A DNA stretch of 64,000 nucleotides from Syntrophorhabdaceae bacterium (GCA_028698615.1 JAQVWF010000014.1:1-64000), one strand, 5' to 3'. Counted from the first letter of the stretch, positions 26,974 through 35,988 are shown. Numbers and translations: made by a program. Notes: a model not told the origin generated them from the letters alone.

Positions 26974-29049
26974 TTATTCGAAGTGTATCTTTGAAAAATC
27001 AGCAAAGGTCAAGAACATGTTCTTGATATGCGTGAGAAGCGCCAGCCTGTTCGACTTCACGGCTTCGTCCTTATCCATGACGAAGACCTTGTCGAAGAAA
27101 TTATCGATGGTTTCCTTGAAGCTTACGAGGATTGCAAGGGCGGCATCATAGTCACGTTTCGCCATAAGTCCGAAAAATATGTCCTTCTTTGCGCCGTAGA
27201 GGCCGAAAAGCTCCCTTTCCTCCTCGACTGCGAGAAGGGCGGGATCGACGCTCATATCCTGGGTGATCTGCTTCGTGATGTTGAAGACGCGCCGGAAACC
27301 GACCATGAGCCGCTGGAAGTCCTCAATGGACCCCTGCGTCTCCAGGGAGACGAGCCTCATGAAGCCGTCGTATATGTCGCCTGCCACACAGGGAAGGACG
27401 CTCTCGACAAAATCCTGGTTGTGGTTCTCTTCCAACATGGAAAATTTAAAGCGTGTGGTGATGAATTCGGAAAGAGAGGCCTTTGTTTCCTCCAGGGTGA
27501 GCCTTTTGGCGATGTGCCCTCCTGCCTCGTAGGCCTTTTCTATGAGCGTCTCCAGGGGCAGGTGCAGTTTCCTGTCAATGATTATCTTGATGATGCCCAG
27601 CGATTGCCGTCGAAGGGCGTAAGGGTCGAGATTGCCCGTCGGGGTTATGCCGACGGAGAAGAAGGAGACGATGGAATCCATTTTGTCCGCGATACCCGCT
27701 ACGGCGCCCGTAGAGGTCAGGGGCAGGCTGCCGTTGCCGCCCGTGGGCAGGTAGTGTTCCTCTATCGCGAGGGCCACCTCGTCGTCCTCGCCTTCGATGC
27801 GCGCGTAGATGCGGCCCATTGTCCCCTGCAGTTCGGGGAACTCGCCGACCATGTGGGTGACGAGGTCCGTCTTCATCAGGGGGACGAGCCTGTCCAGTTT
27901 TTCCCTGGCCCCGGGGTCGACGACGGATGCGAGATATCCTGCGATGGCCCCCACGCGCTCCATTTTGTCCCTGAGGGTGCCCAGCTTGACGTGAAAGACG
28001 ATGGCGGCAAGACGTTCGTATCTGTCCGCGAGCTTTATCTTGCGGTCCTCGTCGAAAAAGAAACGCGCGTCGGCGAGGCGGGCGCGCAGTACCTTCTCAT
28101 TGCCCCGTATGACGTTTGCGTCGTCCCTGGGGGCTGTATTGGCGAAGAATATGAACCAGGGCATGAGGCCCCCGGCGGCGTCTTCGATGGGAATGTAACG
28201 CTGGTGGCTCTTCATGACGTTGACGAGAACCTCTTTCGGGATATCGAGGTATATCGCATCGAAGGAGCCCTTGAGGGGATAGGGATATTCGGTGATGTAG
28301 AGGATCTCCCTGACCAGATCTTCGTCCCGGATCGCTTTTCCGCCGGTTCCTTCCTCGATGCGGGCAATGCCCTGCCGTATGATCGCCAGGCGCTCATCTT
28401 CGTTGACTATGATATGGTTGTTCCTGAGCGCGTCGGCATATTCGAGGGGGTGATGGACCTCCACCGGGCCCGCCGAAAGGAAGCGGTGGCACCAGCTGAC
28501 GGGGCCGCTTTTTACATCGGCGACAGAGAACTCCACGGCGGTGCCGCCGAAAAGGCACAGGATCCACTGGATCGGTCTTGCATATTCGAAACTTCCGGCC
28601 CCCCAGTGCATCTTTTTCTGAAAGGGGATCCGGGAGATGATGTCGGGCAGGAGAACGGGGAGCATCTCGACGGTTGCAATGCCTTTTTCCTGTTTCTCGA
28701 CGGTGATGAATTCTACGCCGTCCTTTACGCCCTTACCGAGGTCGCCAACCTCGACCCCCTGTGACCTGGCGAAACCGAGGGCGGCCTTCGTGGGATCTCC
28801 CGATTCGTCGAAGGCGCGGTTACACGGAGGCCCGAACTTGACGGTGACCGTCTCTTCCTGTTTTTCGGCGACGTTCTGGACAAAGAGCGCCATGCGTCTC
28901 GGGGTCGCCTGTATGTTGATGTCTCCGAAGGCTATCCTTGACTGACCGAAGACCTCCCGGACAAGCCTTGACAGGCCCTCCTTGGCAGGCTCCAGAAAGC
29001 GCGCGGGTATCTCCTCCGTGCCGATCTCTAAAAGCAGAAATTCGCTCAT
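26974..29049 (-). CDS. glyS: Glycyl-tRNA synthetase beta subunit
   Basis: A 691-residue protein of the bacterial alpha2beta2-type GlyRS. It starts FLLLEIGTEEIPARFLEPA as expected, has the ATPRRMALFV segment, an HD-like core region (FPELQGTMGRIYA, then EHYLPTG) and a C-terminal anticodon-binding helical domain ending FADFSKIHFE. The beta subunit binds tRNA-Gly. ATG 29049 begins the family N-terminus. It lies 45 bp after glyQ and 9 bp before ppdK. Confidence 0.96.
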   Translation of the reverse strand: MSEFLLLEIGTEEIPARFLEPAKEGLSRLVREVFGQSRIAFGDINIQATPRRMALFVQNVAEKQEETVTVKFGPPCNRAFDESGDPTKAALGFARSQGVEVGDLGKGVKDGVEFITVEKQEKGIATVEMLPVLLPDIISRIPFQKKMHWGAGSFEYARPIQWILCLFGGTAVEFSVADVKSGPVSWCHRFLSAGPVEVHHPLEYADALRNNHIIVNEDERLAIIRQGIARIEEGTGGKAIRDEDLVREILYITEYPYPLKGSFDAIYLDIPKEVLVNVMKSHQRYIPIEDAAGGLMPWFIFFANTAPRDDANVIRGNEKVLRARLADARFFFDEDRKIKLADRYERLAAIVFHVKLGTLRDKMERVGAIAGYLASVVDPGAREKLDRLVPLMKTDLVTHMVGEFPELQGTMGRIYARIEGEDDEVALAIEEHYLPTGGNGSLPLTSTGAVAGIADKMDSIVSFFSVGITPTGNLDPYALRRQSLGIIKIIIDRKLHLPLETLIEKAYEAGGHIAKRLTLEETKASLSEFITTRFKFSMLEENHNQDFVESVLPCVAGDIYDGFMRLVSLETQGSIEDFQRLMVGFRRVFNITKQITQDMSVDPALLAVEEERELFGLYGAKKDIFFGLMAKRDYDAALAILVSFKETIDNFFDKVFVMDKDEAVKSNRLALLTHIKNMFLTFADFSKIHFE

Positions 29050-29094
29050 GATTTATTTTCCTTCCCCTGTTTCCGCTGCCCCGCATGGGGTGTG

Positions 29095-29979
29095 TTATGG
29101 CTTGAGCAGGGGGAAACCGAGTTCTTCACGCTTCTGTACGTATAGCTCAGCGCACATCTTCGCGAGGTTTCTCACCCGCGCAATGTAGTTGGCGCGTTCG
29201 GTTACGCTGATGGCGCCGCGGGCGTCGAGAAGGTTGAAGACATGCGAGCATTTCAGACAAAAATCGTAGGCCGGGTAGATGAGCCCCCGTGTTTTGACAA
29301 GTTTTTCCCCTTCATGTTCGAAGGTGTCGAAGAGGTTCCTGAGCATGACGGGGTCGGATTCCTCGAAGTTATAAATGGAGAATTCCCTCTCGGGATCGAG
29401 GAATACATCGCCGTAGAGTATGTCCTTGTTCCACTTGATGTCATAGACATTGTCCACGTCCTGAAGATACATGGCGATGCGCTCGGTGCCGTAGGTGATC
29501 TCCACGCACACCGGCGAAAGGGCGATGCCGCCCGCCTGCTGGAAATAGGTGAACTGCGTGATCTCCATGCCGTCGAGCCATACTTCCCATCCGAGACCCC
29601 AGGCGCCGAGCGTTGGAGATTCCCAGTCATCCTCCACGAACCGGATGTCGTGATAGTCGGTGTCGATGCCGAAGCTTTTCAAGCTGCCTATGTAGATATT
29701 CTGAATGTCCTTGGGGGAGGGTTTCATGACCACCTGGAACTGGTAATAATGCTGGAGACGGTTGGGGTTCTCCCCGTAGCGCCCGTCGGCGGGCCGCCGC
29801 GACGGCTGAATGTACGCGGTGTTCCAGGGCTCCGGTCCGAGACAGCGAAGCAGTGTGGCGGGATGAAAGGTGCCCGCGCCCACCTCCATGTCGTAGGGCT
29901 GCTGAACAATGCACCCTCTGTCGGCCCAGAATTTTTGCAGTGCAAATATGAGATCTTGGAAGTACATGGCTAAATCCAC
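29095..29979 (-). CDS. glyQ: Glycyl-tRNA synthetase alpha subunit
   Basis: A 294-residue class II catalytic subunit. It starts [14 protein letters not shown] after a four-residue lead from GTG 29979, and continues [21 protein letters not shown] and [15 protein letters not shown], all hallmarks of GlyQ. It activates glycine. No ribosome site precedes GTG 29979. A promoter TTGGAA-18-TATAGA (29984-30013) would start transcription at the GTG, so the mRNA may be leaderless; ATG 29967 (MYFQ) is the alternative start. Confidence 0.96.
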   Translation of the reverse strand: MDLAMYFQDLIFALQKFWADRGCIVQQPYDMEVGAGTFHPATLLRCLGPEPWNTAYIQPSRRPADGRYGENPNRLQHYYQFQVVMKPSPKDIQNIYIGSLKSFGIDTDYHDIRFVEDDWESPTLGAWGLGWEVWLDGMEITQFTYFQQAGGIALSPVCVEITYGTERIAMYLQDVDNVYDIKWNKDILYGDVFLDPEREFSIYNFEESDPVMLRNLFDTFEHEGEKLVKTRGLIYPAYDFCLKCSHVFNLLDARGAISVTERANYIARVRNLAKMCAELYVQKREELGFPLLKP

Positions 29980-29983
29980 GATT

Positions 29984-30013
29984 TCTATACCATAAATGAG
30001 GAGGATTTTCCAA
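29984..30013 (-). promoter_or_regulatory. Predicted promoter of glyQ-glyS-ppdK (leaderless)
   Basis: Minus-strand TTGGAA (30013-30008) and TATAGA (29989-29984) have an 18-bp spacer. The predicted start falls on the GTG at 29979-29977. Confidence 0.5.
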
Positions 30014-30190
30014 GGTTTTGTTCGCGCGAACGGGCAGACGGGGCAGAACAGAGGAGCAGCTTTATCCGGCTGACGCTACAACTCCCGGCGCAAACCGGAT
30101 GTGGTCCTTGCCCGGTTCGCTCATTTGCGTGCATCGCGAGCTGACCCGTGGGTGATGTATCATTCTTTGTGTCAGGACCCGTGTGCCTGT

Positions 30191-30219
30191 TTGACACCCG
30201 GCCGTGTCCATCATAGAAT
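30191..30219 (+). promoter_or_regulatory. Strong sigma70 promoter of dus (leaderless)
   Basis: Consensus TTGACA (30191-30196), a 17-bp spacer and TAGAAT (30214-30219). The start seven bases on is 30226, the A of the dus ATG. It is divergent from the glyQ promoter. No gene is seen in the rest of 29980-30225. Confidence 0.7.
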
Positions 30220-30225
30220 AAGGCA

Positions 30226-31263
30226 ATGCTCACCATCGGCAACATCACCCTGCCCGTTCCCGTCATGCTCTCTCCCATGGCGGGCGTGAGCGATCTGCCT
30301 TTTCGCCTTATCACCCGCTCATTCGGGTCGCCGCTCGCCTTCACGGAAATGATCGACATAAATGCCATCTCGCAGAAGGACAAAAGGACCACCCATATGC
30401 TCAGCTCGTCCCCCGATGACAGGCCGCTTGGCGTGCAGTTCCTGGGCAGCAGCGAGTCGCAGATACCTATGGCCGTGGAGAGGCTCTCCGGACACGCGTG
30501 CGACCTCATCGATTTCAACGCCGCCTGCCCCTCACCGAAGGTTACCCGCAAGGGTAAGGGCGCCGCTCTGATGAAAGACCCGAAGAAGCTTCGCGATATC
30601 CTTTCGGCGCTCGTGCGTTGCAGTCCGCTGCCGGTGGCGGTCAAGATCCGCGCGGGCTGGGACGCCGATTCCATCAATGCCCGGGATGTTGCGCTCTTTG
30701 CGCAGGACGCGGGCATTAGCGCCCTCTTCATCCATGGAAGAACGAAAAGCCAAGGGTACAGCGGCGCCGTCGACTACGGGATCATCAGGGAGGTGAAGGA
30801 GGCGCTGAGCATTCCCGTTATAGCCTCGGGAGACAATCTTTCCCTCGAACTGATCAGGAGGATGTTCGCACAGACCGGTTGCGACGGTGTCGCCATCGCA
30901 CGGGGCGCCCTGGGAAACCCGTGGATATTCAGGGACGTCATCGGTTTTTTTCGGGACGGCGTGGTGCCGCCGAAACCGGATGTCGCCGACCGCGTTGCTG
31001 TCATGAAGCGCCATCTTGAACTGTCTGTCGGGCACTGGGGTGAAAAAAGGGGCGTCGGCATCTTCCACAAGTTTTTCATCTGGTACACGAGGGGTCTCGC
31101 CGGCCTTCGCCCTCTTCGCGACAGGGCCTTCAGAACGGGCACGAAGGAGGGCCTCATCGAGGTCATCGACGAACTCGCGCAAAGGCCCGTGAAACCCGGC
31201 GGATCTTCGGGGCATACCTGCCGGTCCTGTGTCGATCCCTTTCACACAAATTGCCTTGAATGA
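30226..31263 (+). CDS. dus: tRNA-dihydrouridine synthase
   Basis: A 345-residue flavoenzyme of the DusB/DUS COG0042 family. It begins LTIGNITLPVPVMLSPMAGVSDLPFR, has DFNAACPSPKVTRKGKGAALM with the catalytic Cys, VAVKIRAGWD, FIHGRTKSQGYSG and GVAIARGALGNPWIF. It reduces specific uridines in tRNA with NADPH and FMN. The start is fixed by the family N-terminus. It has no Shine-Dalgarno sequence, and the promoter's predicted +1 is its own A. The C-terminus has an extra CRSC...CLE segment. Confidence 0.93.
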   Translation: MLTIGNITLPVPVMLSPMAGVSDLPFRLITRSFGSPLAFTEMIDINAISQKDKRTTHMLSSSPDDRPLGVQFLGSSESQIPMAVERLSGHACDLIDFNAACPSPKVTRKGKGAALMKDPKKLRDILSALVRCSPLPVAVKIRAGWDADSINARDVALFAQDAGISALFIHGRTKSQGYSGAVDYGIIREVKEALSIPVIASGDNLSLELIRRMFAQTGCDGVAIARGALGNPWIFRDVIGFFRDGVVPPKPDVADRVAVMKRHLELSVGHWGEKRGVGIFHKFFIWYTRGLAGLRPLRDRAFRTGTKEGLIEVIDELAQRPVKPGGSSGHTCRSCVDPFHTNCLE

Positions 31264-31331
31264 CCTTCGGGGGGGGTGGTGGTGATAGCATTGACGATAT
31301 TTTCTTGAGACCTGTCTGCAAGGGAGGAGAT

Positions 31332-32231
31332 ATGAACAGTTTCCCGGGATTCAAGATCGCAGGAAAGAGGGCGCGGCGGCCATGGGACACGCTGAAGGCT
31401 GCCGTCATCATAGCGGCAGGGCTCATCCTTTCGGGCTGCATCAACGACACCATGTCCATCAGCGTGAGACCCGATGGGAGCGGCACCATCGAAGAGACGG
31501 TTCTCATGGGCAATGAGTTCATCGAAATGATGCAGAACATGGGCAAGAACCTGAACGAAGAAGGGAAGGGCGCAACCGGGCAGGCCCCGGCCCAGGATGA
31601 CGCAACGAAGCACGAAGGCGTCGTGTCGGAGATGATGGAAAAAGCGAAAAACAATGTGAAAGACTTCGGTGAAGGCGTGCGGTTCGTTTCCGTGAAACCG
31701 GCGAAAACGGATTCGGCGAGCGGCTACACCGCCCTCTATGCCTTTGACGATATCGGCAAGGTCACGGTGAACCAGAACCCGGGGGGCAAGGCACCCTTGA
31801 AGGGCAAGGAAAAGGAGAAAGGCAGGGAGAAGGACGTGATCCGATTTGTCTTCACAGAAGGGTCGCCCGCAAGACTCTCCATCCACATGCCTTCCCCCAG
31901 GCCGATAAGCAAGGAAAAGGCGGACCGGAAAGGACCGGCGAAGAACGATCCCGGTGCCATCGAGATGATGAAGGCCGTCTTCAAGGACATGAAGGTCAGC
32001 ATTGCGCTCACCATTGAAGGCGATATCGTAAAGACCAACGCCACATACCGCTCCGGGCGGAAGATAACGCTCGTAGAGATGGATTTCGGCAGACTGATCA
32101 GCCACGCGGAGCTGCTCCAGAAGATCGACAAGGAACAGCCGCAATCCATCGAGGAGATGAAGACGATGCTGAAGAACATCGAAGGGCTCAAACTGGAATT
32201 CGAGAATCCCGTTATCATCGATTTCAAATGA
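31332..32231 (+). CDS. Lipoprotein of unknown function
   Basis: A 299-residue protein. A long basic n-region (KIAGKRARRPW) precedes a hydrophobic stretch ending LILSGCINDTM, a clear lipobox with Cys near 37. The mature part begins with a beta-hairpin-like MSISVRPDGSGTIEETV. It then has a charged low-complexity linker rich in Glu, Lys and Gly, and a C-terminal beta/helix part. I do not recognise the family. ATG 31332 has GGGAGGAG 5 nt upstream. It lies 68 bp after dus. Confidence 0.75.
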   Translation: MNSFPGFKIAGKRARRPWDTLKAAVIIAAGLILSGCINDTMSISVRPDGSGTIEETVLMGNEFIEMMQNMGKNLNEEGKGATGQAPAQDDATKHEGVVSEMMEKAKNNVKDFGEGVRFVSVKPAKTDSASGYTALYAFDDIGKVTVNQNPGGKAPLKGKEKEKGREKDVIRFVFTEGSPARLSIHMPSPRPISKEKADRKGPAKNDPGAIEMMKAVFKDMKVSIALTIEGDIVKTNATYRSGRKITLVEMDFGRLISHAELLQKIDKEQPQSIEEMKTMLKNIEGLKLEFENPVIIDFK

Positions 32232-32265
32232 CGGATGTTTCCTTGAAGTAAAGAGGGGCGGGATA

Positions 32266-32358
32266 GTGAAGATGGCCATGCTGCTTCTTGCAGCATCCCT
32301 TCTTCTCGTGGGGTGCACGTTTGCCCATTTCCTTGACTTTACAGCCGCAAACCATTAA
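32266..32358 (+). CDS. Tiny (30-residue) lipoprotein, entericidin-like
   Basis: A short ORF starting GTG 32266 (GAGGGGCGGGA upstream). It encodes a Lys-containing n-region, a hydrophobic run and the lipobox LLLVGC, then a 14-residue mature tail CTFAHFLDFTAANH. This is the size and layout of entericidin or lysis-type mini-lipoproteins, but the tail matches none that I know. It lies 34 bp after the lipoprotein gene at 31332, so it is probably cotranscribed. Confidence 0.55.
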   Translation: MKMAMLLLAASLLLVGCTFAHFLDFTAANH

Positions 32359-32403
32359 TTTAAGGATTGATTTTTAAAAGATCGTGAAGGAGGACTTGGA
32401 AGA

Positions 32404-32754
32404 ATGGTCAGGGCAAAATTGTGGTTCCGGTGTGCAGCGATGCACGATCCTGTGACCCCCATGGTCGCCCAGCCCGCTCTCGTCGGATGGGAAGCCAAGA
32501 GGCGCAGGGTCGACCTGACGATCGAGAGGTCTTTCAACGGGGAAGAACTGGTGAAGCGCATGAAGGGGTGGGTGACGACGGATCCGAAAGAGGTGATCGA
32601 GGTCGTCAGGAAATATGGCAGGCTCAAGGTCCTCGATGACCGTGAACTCGTCATCGAAGCGGAAAAGGAAGAGGACATGGACAGCCTTAATAGAGAACTT
32701 GCCGAGGTCTTCGGTGGAGAGGTCGACGTGGAGATAGTGAAAAGGTCACATTAG
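32404..32754 (+). CDS. Small conserved-looking protein, function unknown
   Basis: A 116-residue soluble protein (MVRAKLWFRCAAMHDPVTPM...). ATG 32404 has GAAGGAGG upstream. The C-terminal half, VTTDPKEVIEVVRKYGRLKVLDDRELVIEAE, alternates strands and helices like a small alpha/beta domain and ends acidic. There are no cysteine clusters, signal or membrane segments. It is upstream of lepA by 61 bp. I do not recognise the family. Confidence 0.65.
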   Translation: MVRAKLWFRCAAMHDPVTPMVAQPALVGWEAKRRRVDLTIERSFNGEELVKRMKGWVTTDPKEVIEVVRKYGRLKVLDDRELVIEAEKEEDMDSLNRELAEVFGGEVDVEIVKRSH

Positions 32755-32801
32755 TATATCGGCGCCGCCCGCACCGGCGCGAGTCGCCGAAACCATCAGG
32801 A

Positions 32802-32819
32802 ATGTACATCCGTTTATGA
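32802..32819 (+). other. Five-codon mini-ORF overlapping the lepA start
   Basis: ATG-TAC-ATC-CGT-TTA-TGA. The TGA overlaps the lepA ATG as ATGA. lepA itself has no clear ribosome site, so termination-reinitiation here could feed lepA. An identical arrangement precedes ftsK at 56139. Confidence 0.35.
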
Positions 32820-34609
32820 AACATATCAGGAACTTCAGCATAATCGCCCACATAGATCATGGCAAGTCGACCCTCGCCGACCGCCTGATCCAGTATACAA
32901 AGCTCGTTGACGACCGGCAGTTCCGGGACCAGATACTGGACAACATGGACATCGAGCGGGAGCGGGGCATCACCATAAAGAGCCAGACCGTCGATCTGCC
33001 CTACGTCGACGAAAAGGGCGAGGAATACGAGCTTAACCTCATCGACACGCCGGGGCATGTCGACTTTTCTTACGAGGTATCGCGGGCGCTTGCCTCCTGC
33101 GAGGGAGTGCTCCTCCTTGTCGATGCCTCCCAGGGCGTAGAGGCCCAGACGCTGGGCAATCTCTATGCCGCGCTGGAGCACAATCTCGTCATTATTCCCG
33201 TCATCAATAAGATCGACCTTCCCGTGGCCGACGTGGAGCGGGTCAAAACGGAGATCGACAATGAACTGGGGCTGGACCCTGATACGGCCATTCTCTGTTC
33301 CGCCAAGGATGGCACGGGAGTCGTGGACATTCTCCGCGCCATCGTGGATAAAATACCGCCCCCGACGGGAGACGCTGAAAAGCCGCTGACGGCCCTCATC
33401 TTTGATGCTCATTACGATTCTTTCCGCGGAACCATCGTAAGCTGCCGCGTTTTCGACGGCACCGTCAGGCAGGGGGATACGATACGGCTCATGTCGCAGG
33501 GAACGACGTACCGCGTCGAAGAGGTTGGGATTTTTCGCCTCGTGCGCGAACCACAGAAAGAATTGACGGCCGGAATGGTGGGTTATATCATCGCCGGCAT
33601 AAAGACGGTGAGCGACACGAGGATAGGTGAGACTGTCACCCTCGATGCTCGGCCTGCGGAGCCCCTGCCCGGTTTCAAAGACGTAAAACCCGTTGTTTTT
33701 TCCTCGATTTACCCCATAGCTTCCGACGACTACCAGTCGCTCCTCGAGGCCCTTGAAAAATACAAGCTCAACGACGCGTCCCTCGTCTACCAGAAGGATT
33801 CATCGGCGGCCCTGGGCCAGGGTTTTCGCTGCGGGTACCTGGGGCTTTTACACCTCGAGATCGTTCAGGAGCGCCTCGAGAGGGAATTCGACCAGTCCAT
33901 CATCATGACGGCGCCCAGCGTGCAGTACCGTTTCTATCTCGACGACGGCACCGAACTCGATGTGGACAATCCGTTATATTACCCCGATCCCGGGACGATA
34001 AAGTCATCGGAAGAGCCTTTTATACGGGCGAGCATCCTCATACCGGAGCGCTACGTCGGCGTCGTGATGAAGCTCTGCATGGAGCGCCGGGGCGTCAATT
34101 CGCACATGAGCTACCCGACGCCGGGGCGCGTGGAGATAACCTTCGACATGCCGCTCGCCGAGGTCATCTTCGATTTCTATGACAAGCTCAAGAGCATTAC
34201 CCAGGGCTACGGTTCTTTCGATTACGAACTCGTCGATTACCGGGAAAGCAACCTTGTGAAGCTTGACATCCTTGTGAACGGCGAGAAGGTGGACGCCCTG
34301 TCCATCCTTGTCCATCGGGACAACGCACGGGAGCGGGCCGTCAGGGTCTGCGACCGCCTCAAGGACGAGATACCGAAACAGCAGTTCAAGATCGCCATAC
34401 AGGGGGCGATAGGGGGAAAGATCATCGCCCGCTCGACCATTTCGGCATACCGGAAGGATGTTACGGCGAAGTGTTACGGCGGTGACATCTCCCGCAAGAG
34501 GAAGCTTCTGGAGAAGCAGAAGAAAGGCAAGAAGCGGATGCGCATCGTCGGAAACGTCGAGATCCCGCAGAGTGCCTTTCTGGCCGCTCTCAAGACCGAC
34601 GATGAATAG
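32816..34609 (+). CDS. lepA: Elongation factor 4 (LepA), ribosome back-translocase GTPase
   Basis: A 597-residue translational GTPase of standard length. G1 is AHIDHGKST (residues 11-19), G2 lies in RERGITIK, G3 is DTPGHVDF and G4 is NKIDLP. Domains II, III and V follow, and the LepA-specific C-terminal domain has KKQKGKKRMR and the ending IPQSAFLAALK. It acts on the ribosome under stress and during assembly. A five-codon mini-ORF overlaps its ATG. The next gene, hemW, starts 8 bp before its stop. Confidence 0.97.
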   Translation: MKHIRNFSIIAHIDHGKSTLADRLIQYTKLVDDRQFRDQILDNMDIERERGITIKSQTVDLPYVDEKGEEYELNLIDTPGHVDFSYEVSRALASCEGVLLLVDASQGVEAQTLGNLYAALEHNLVIIPVINKIDLPVADVERVKTEIDNELGLDPDTAILCSAKDGTGVVDILRAIVDKIPPPTGDAEKPLTALIFDAHYDSFRGTIVSCRVFDGTVRQGDTIRLMSQGTTYRVEEVGIFRLVREPQKELTAGMVGYIIAGIKTVSDTRIGETVTLDARPAEPLPGFKDVKPVVFSSIYPIASDDYQSLLEALEKYKLNDASLVYQKDSSAALGQGFRCGYLGLLHLEIVQERLEREFDQSIIMTAPSVQYRFYLDDGTELDVDNPLYYPDPGTIKSSEEPFIRASILIPERYVGVVMKLCMERRGVNSHMSYPTPGRVEITFDMPLAEVIFDFYDKLKSITQGYGSFDYELVDYRESNLVKLDILVNGEKVDALSILVHRDNARERAVRVCDRLKDEIPKQQFKIAIQGAIGGKIIARSTISAYRKDVTAKCYGGDISRKRKLLEKQKKGKKRMRIVGNVEIPQSAFLAALKTDDE

Positions 34610-35720
34610 GACGGAGCACCCCGGCCTGTATGTCCACGTGCCTTTCTGCAAGACAAAGTGTCCCTACTGTGATTTCTATTCCGTAACAGAGACGAGACGC
34701 ATCAAGGAATGGTCAAATGCCGTCCTTAAAGAGGCGTTGCACTACAGGGCGGAGTTTCCCCGGTTCGATTCTCTCTATATAGGAGGAGGAACCCCGTCGC
34801 TCCTCGACTATGATGACATGGGGGCCCTCGTTGCAGGGCTTCGGGACATCTTTCGATTCGATGACGCCATGGAGTTGACCATTGAAGTCAACCCCGATGA
34901 TGTTACGAAAGAGAAGCTTGCCCTGTACCGGTCGCTCGGGGTGAACCGGGTCAGTCTCGGTGTCCAGTCCTTTAACGAGGAGGATGTCCGGTTCCTCGGG
35001 AGGCGTCATACTGCCCGGCAGGCACAGGAAGCGGTCCGCTTTGTCGCAGAAGGGGGCTTTGCGGAGTTTGGCATCGACCTCATCTATGGACTGCCCGGCC
35101 AGACCGTCAGGACATGGCGGGAGACGCTTGAAAGGGCTCTTTCCTGCGGGCCGGTCCATCTTTCCTGTTACCAGCTTACAGTGGAGGGCGACACGCCCTT
35201 TTTCCGCCTTTCGCGCAAGGGAGGCCTCAAGCTTCCCAATGACGCCAGACAGGCGGCACTTTTTCGGGCCACGTCGAATTACCTCACGGGCCAGGGCTTC
35301 ATTCACTACGAGGTCTCCAACTTTGCGAAGGGGGATGAGAGCCTCTCACGCCATAACGTCAAATACTGGCAGCATACACCCTATCTCGGCCTCGGGCCTT
35401 CCGCCCATTCCTTCTCGGGGGACAGGAGATGGTGGAACCACCGCAGCCTCAAAGACTACCTGGGGGGTATCGATACGCGCTCTTGCGCCGTCGGAGGATC
35501 GGAGGTGCTTTCGGAAGAACAGATGCGTCTCGAACGTCTGCTTTTCGGTTTCAGGACACGATGGGGGCTGGAGGAAGCGGAACTGCCCGGGGACCTCTGC
35601 CGAAAGCGCCTGGAGGACCTTCAAAAGAAAGGCCTCATTGAGATCAGCGAAAAGCGGATAACCCCTACGCTGGAAGGCTACCTCTTTGCTGACAGGCTGC
35701 CTTTAATGGTTTCCGAATAA
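34602..35720 (+). CDS. hemW: HemW heme chaperone (radical SAM, HemN-like)
   Basis: A 372-residue protein. The radical SAM motif is CKTKCPYCDF (Cys16, Cys20, Cys23), followed by the extra Phe typical of HemW. The family blocks YIGGGTPSLL, VNRVSLGVQSF, GIDLIYGLPGQT and HYEVSNFA are present. The fourth Cys of true coproporphyrinogen dehydrogenase HemN (CxxxCxxCxC) is absent, which favours HemW, a heme-binding chaperone for respiratory proteins. ATG 34602 overlaps the lepA stop region. The longer frame from 34458 is only an extension within lepA. Confidence 0.93.
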   Translation: MNRTEHPGLYVHVPFCKTKCPYCDFYSVTETRRIKEWSNAVLKEALHYRAEFPRFDSLYIGGGTPSLLDYDDMGALVAGLRDIFRFDDAMELTIEVNPDDVTKEKLALYRSLGVNRVSLGVQSFNEEDVRFLGRRHTARQAQEAVRFVAEGGFAEFGIDLIYGLPGQTVRTWRETLERALSCGPVHLSCYQLTVEGDTPFFRLSRKGGLKLPNDARQAALFRATSNYLTGQGFIHYEVSNFAKGDESLSRHNVKYWQHTPYLGLGPSAHSFSGDRRWWNHRSLKDYLGGIDTRSCAVGGSEVLSEEQMRLERLLFGFRTRWGLEEAELPGDLCRKRLEDLQKKGLIEISEKRITPTLEGYLFADRLPLMVSE

Positions 35721-35743
35721 CGGGCCGCCAGAATATTTTTTTA

Positions 35744-35772
35744 TTGACAAGAACTCCGTAATACATTATCAT
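35744..35772 (+). promoter_or_regulatory. Strong sigma70 promoter driving the RNA at 35779-35988
   Basis: TTGACA (35744-35749), a 17-bp spacer and TATCAT (35767-35772). The predicted +1 (about 35779) coincides with the base of the long closing stem of the RNA. Confidence 0.7.
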
Positions 35773-35778
35773 AAATCA

Positions 35779-35988
35779 AGCTATGTTAAATAATTCACAT
35801 ATAACCACTGAGAATAGCCTGAAAACAAGGGCAGTTACGATTGGCGAGAAATCAATCCGTGAAACTATCAGAAAGGTTTCGGTCATAACGTGCATTATTT
35901 CACATAGCATCACTTAACGCGAAATTCACCTCCACAAGCTTCTCATAATAACCCCCCTTCCCCCTGGCACCCAACCAGGGGGTTTTTC
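35779..35988 (+). ncRNA. Candidate structured small RNA (about 210 nt) upstream of tolQ
   Basis: AT-rich gap between hemW and tolQ with its own promoter and a strong terminator. Bases 35780-35794 pair with 35894-35908 (15 positions, one mismatch), and weaker pairing continues inward. Enclosed hairpins can be drawn at ACTG...GCCT/GGGC...CAGT (about 35807-35836), GATTG/CAATC (about 35839-35857) and CCGTGAAAC/GTTTCGG (about 35857-35882). A 44-codon ORF (35783-35917) is open but lacks a ribosome site and runs through both stem arms, so I favour RNA. It could be a 6S-like RNA, a trans-acting sRNA or a leader/attenuator for tolQ. No known riboswitch consensus was recognised. Confidence 0.6.

Noticed and set aside
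27028-28764. 578-codon ORF opposite glyS
   Set aside because: Shadow of a clear GlyRS beta gene; GC-rich codon use commonly opens the antisense frame.
35807-35812. CTGAGA in the hemW-tolQ gap as part of a TPP riboswitch
   Set aside because: The remaining THI-box consensus is missing, and no thiamine gene follows.
35780-35908. The 15-bp inverted repeat as retron a1/a2 or as MITE ends
   Set aside because: No reverse transcriptase gene is near and no target-site duplication is seen; the coupling to a promoter and terminator fits an RNA gene better.
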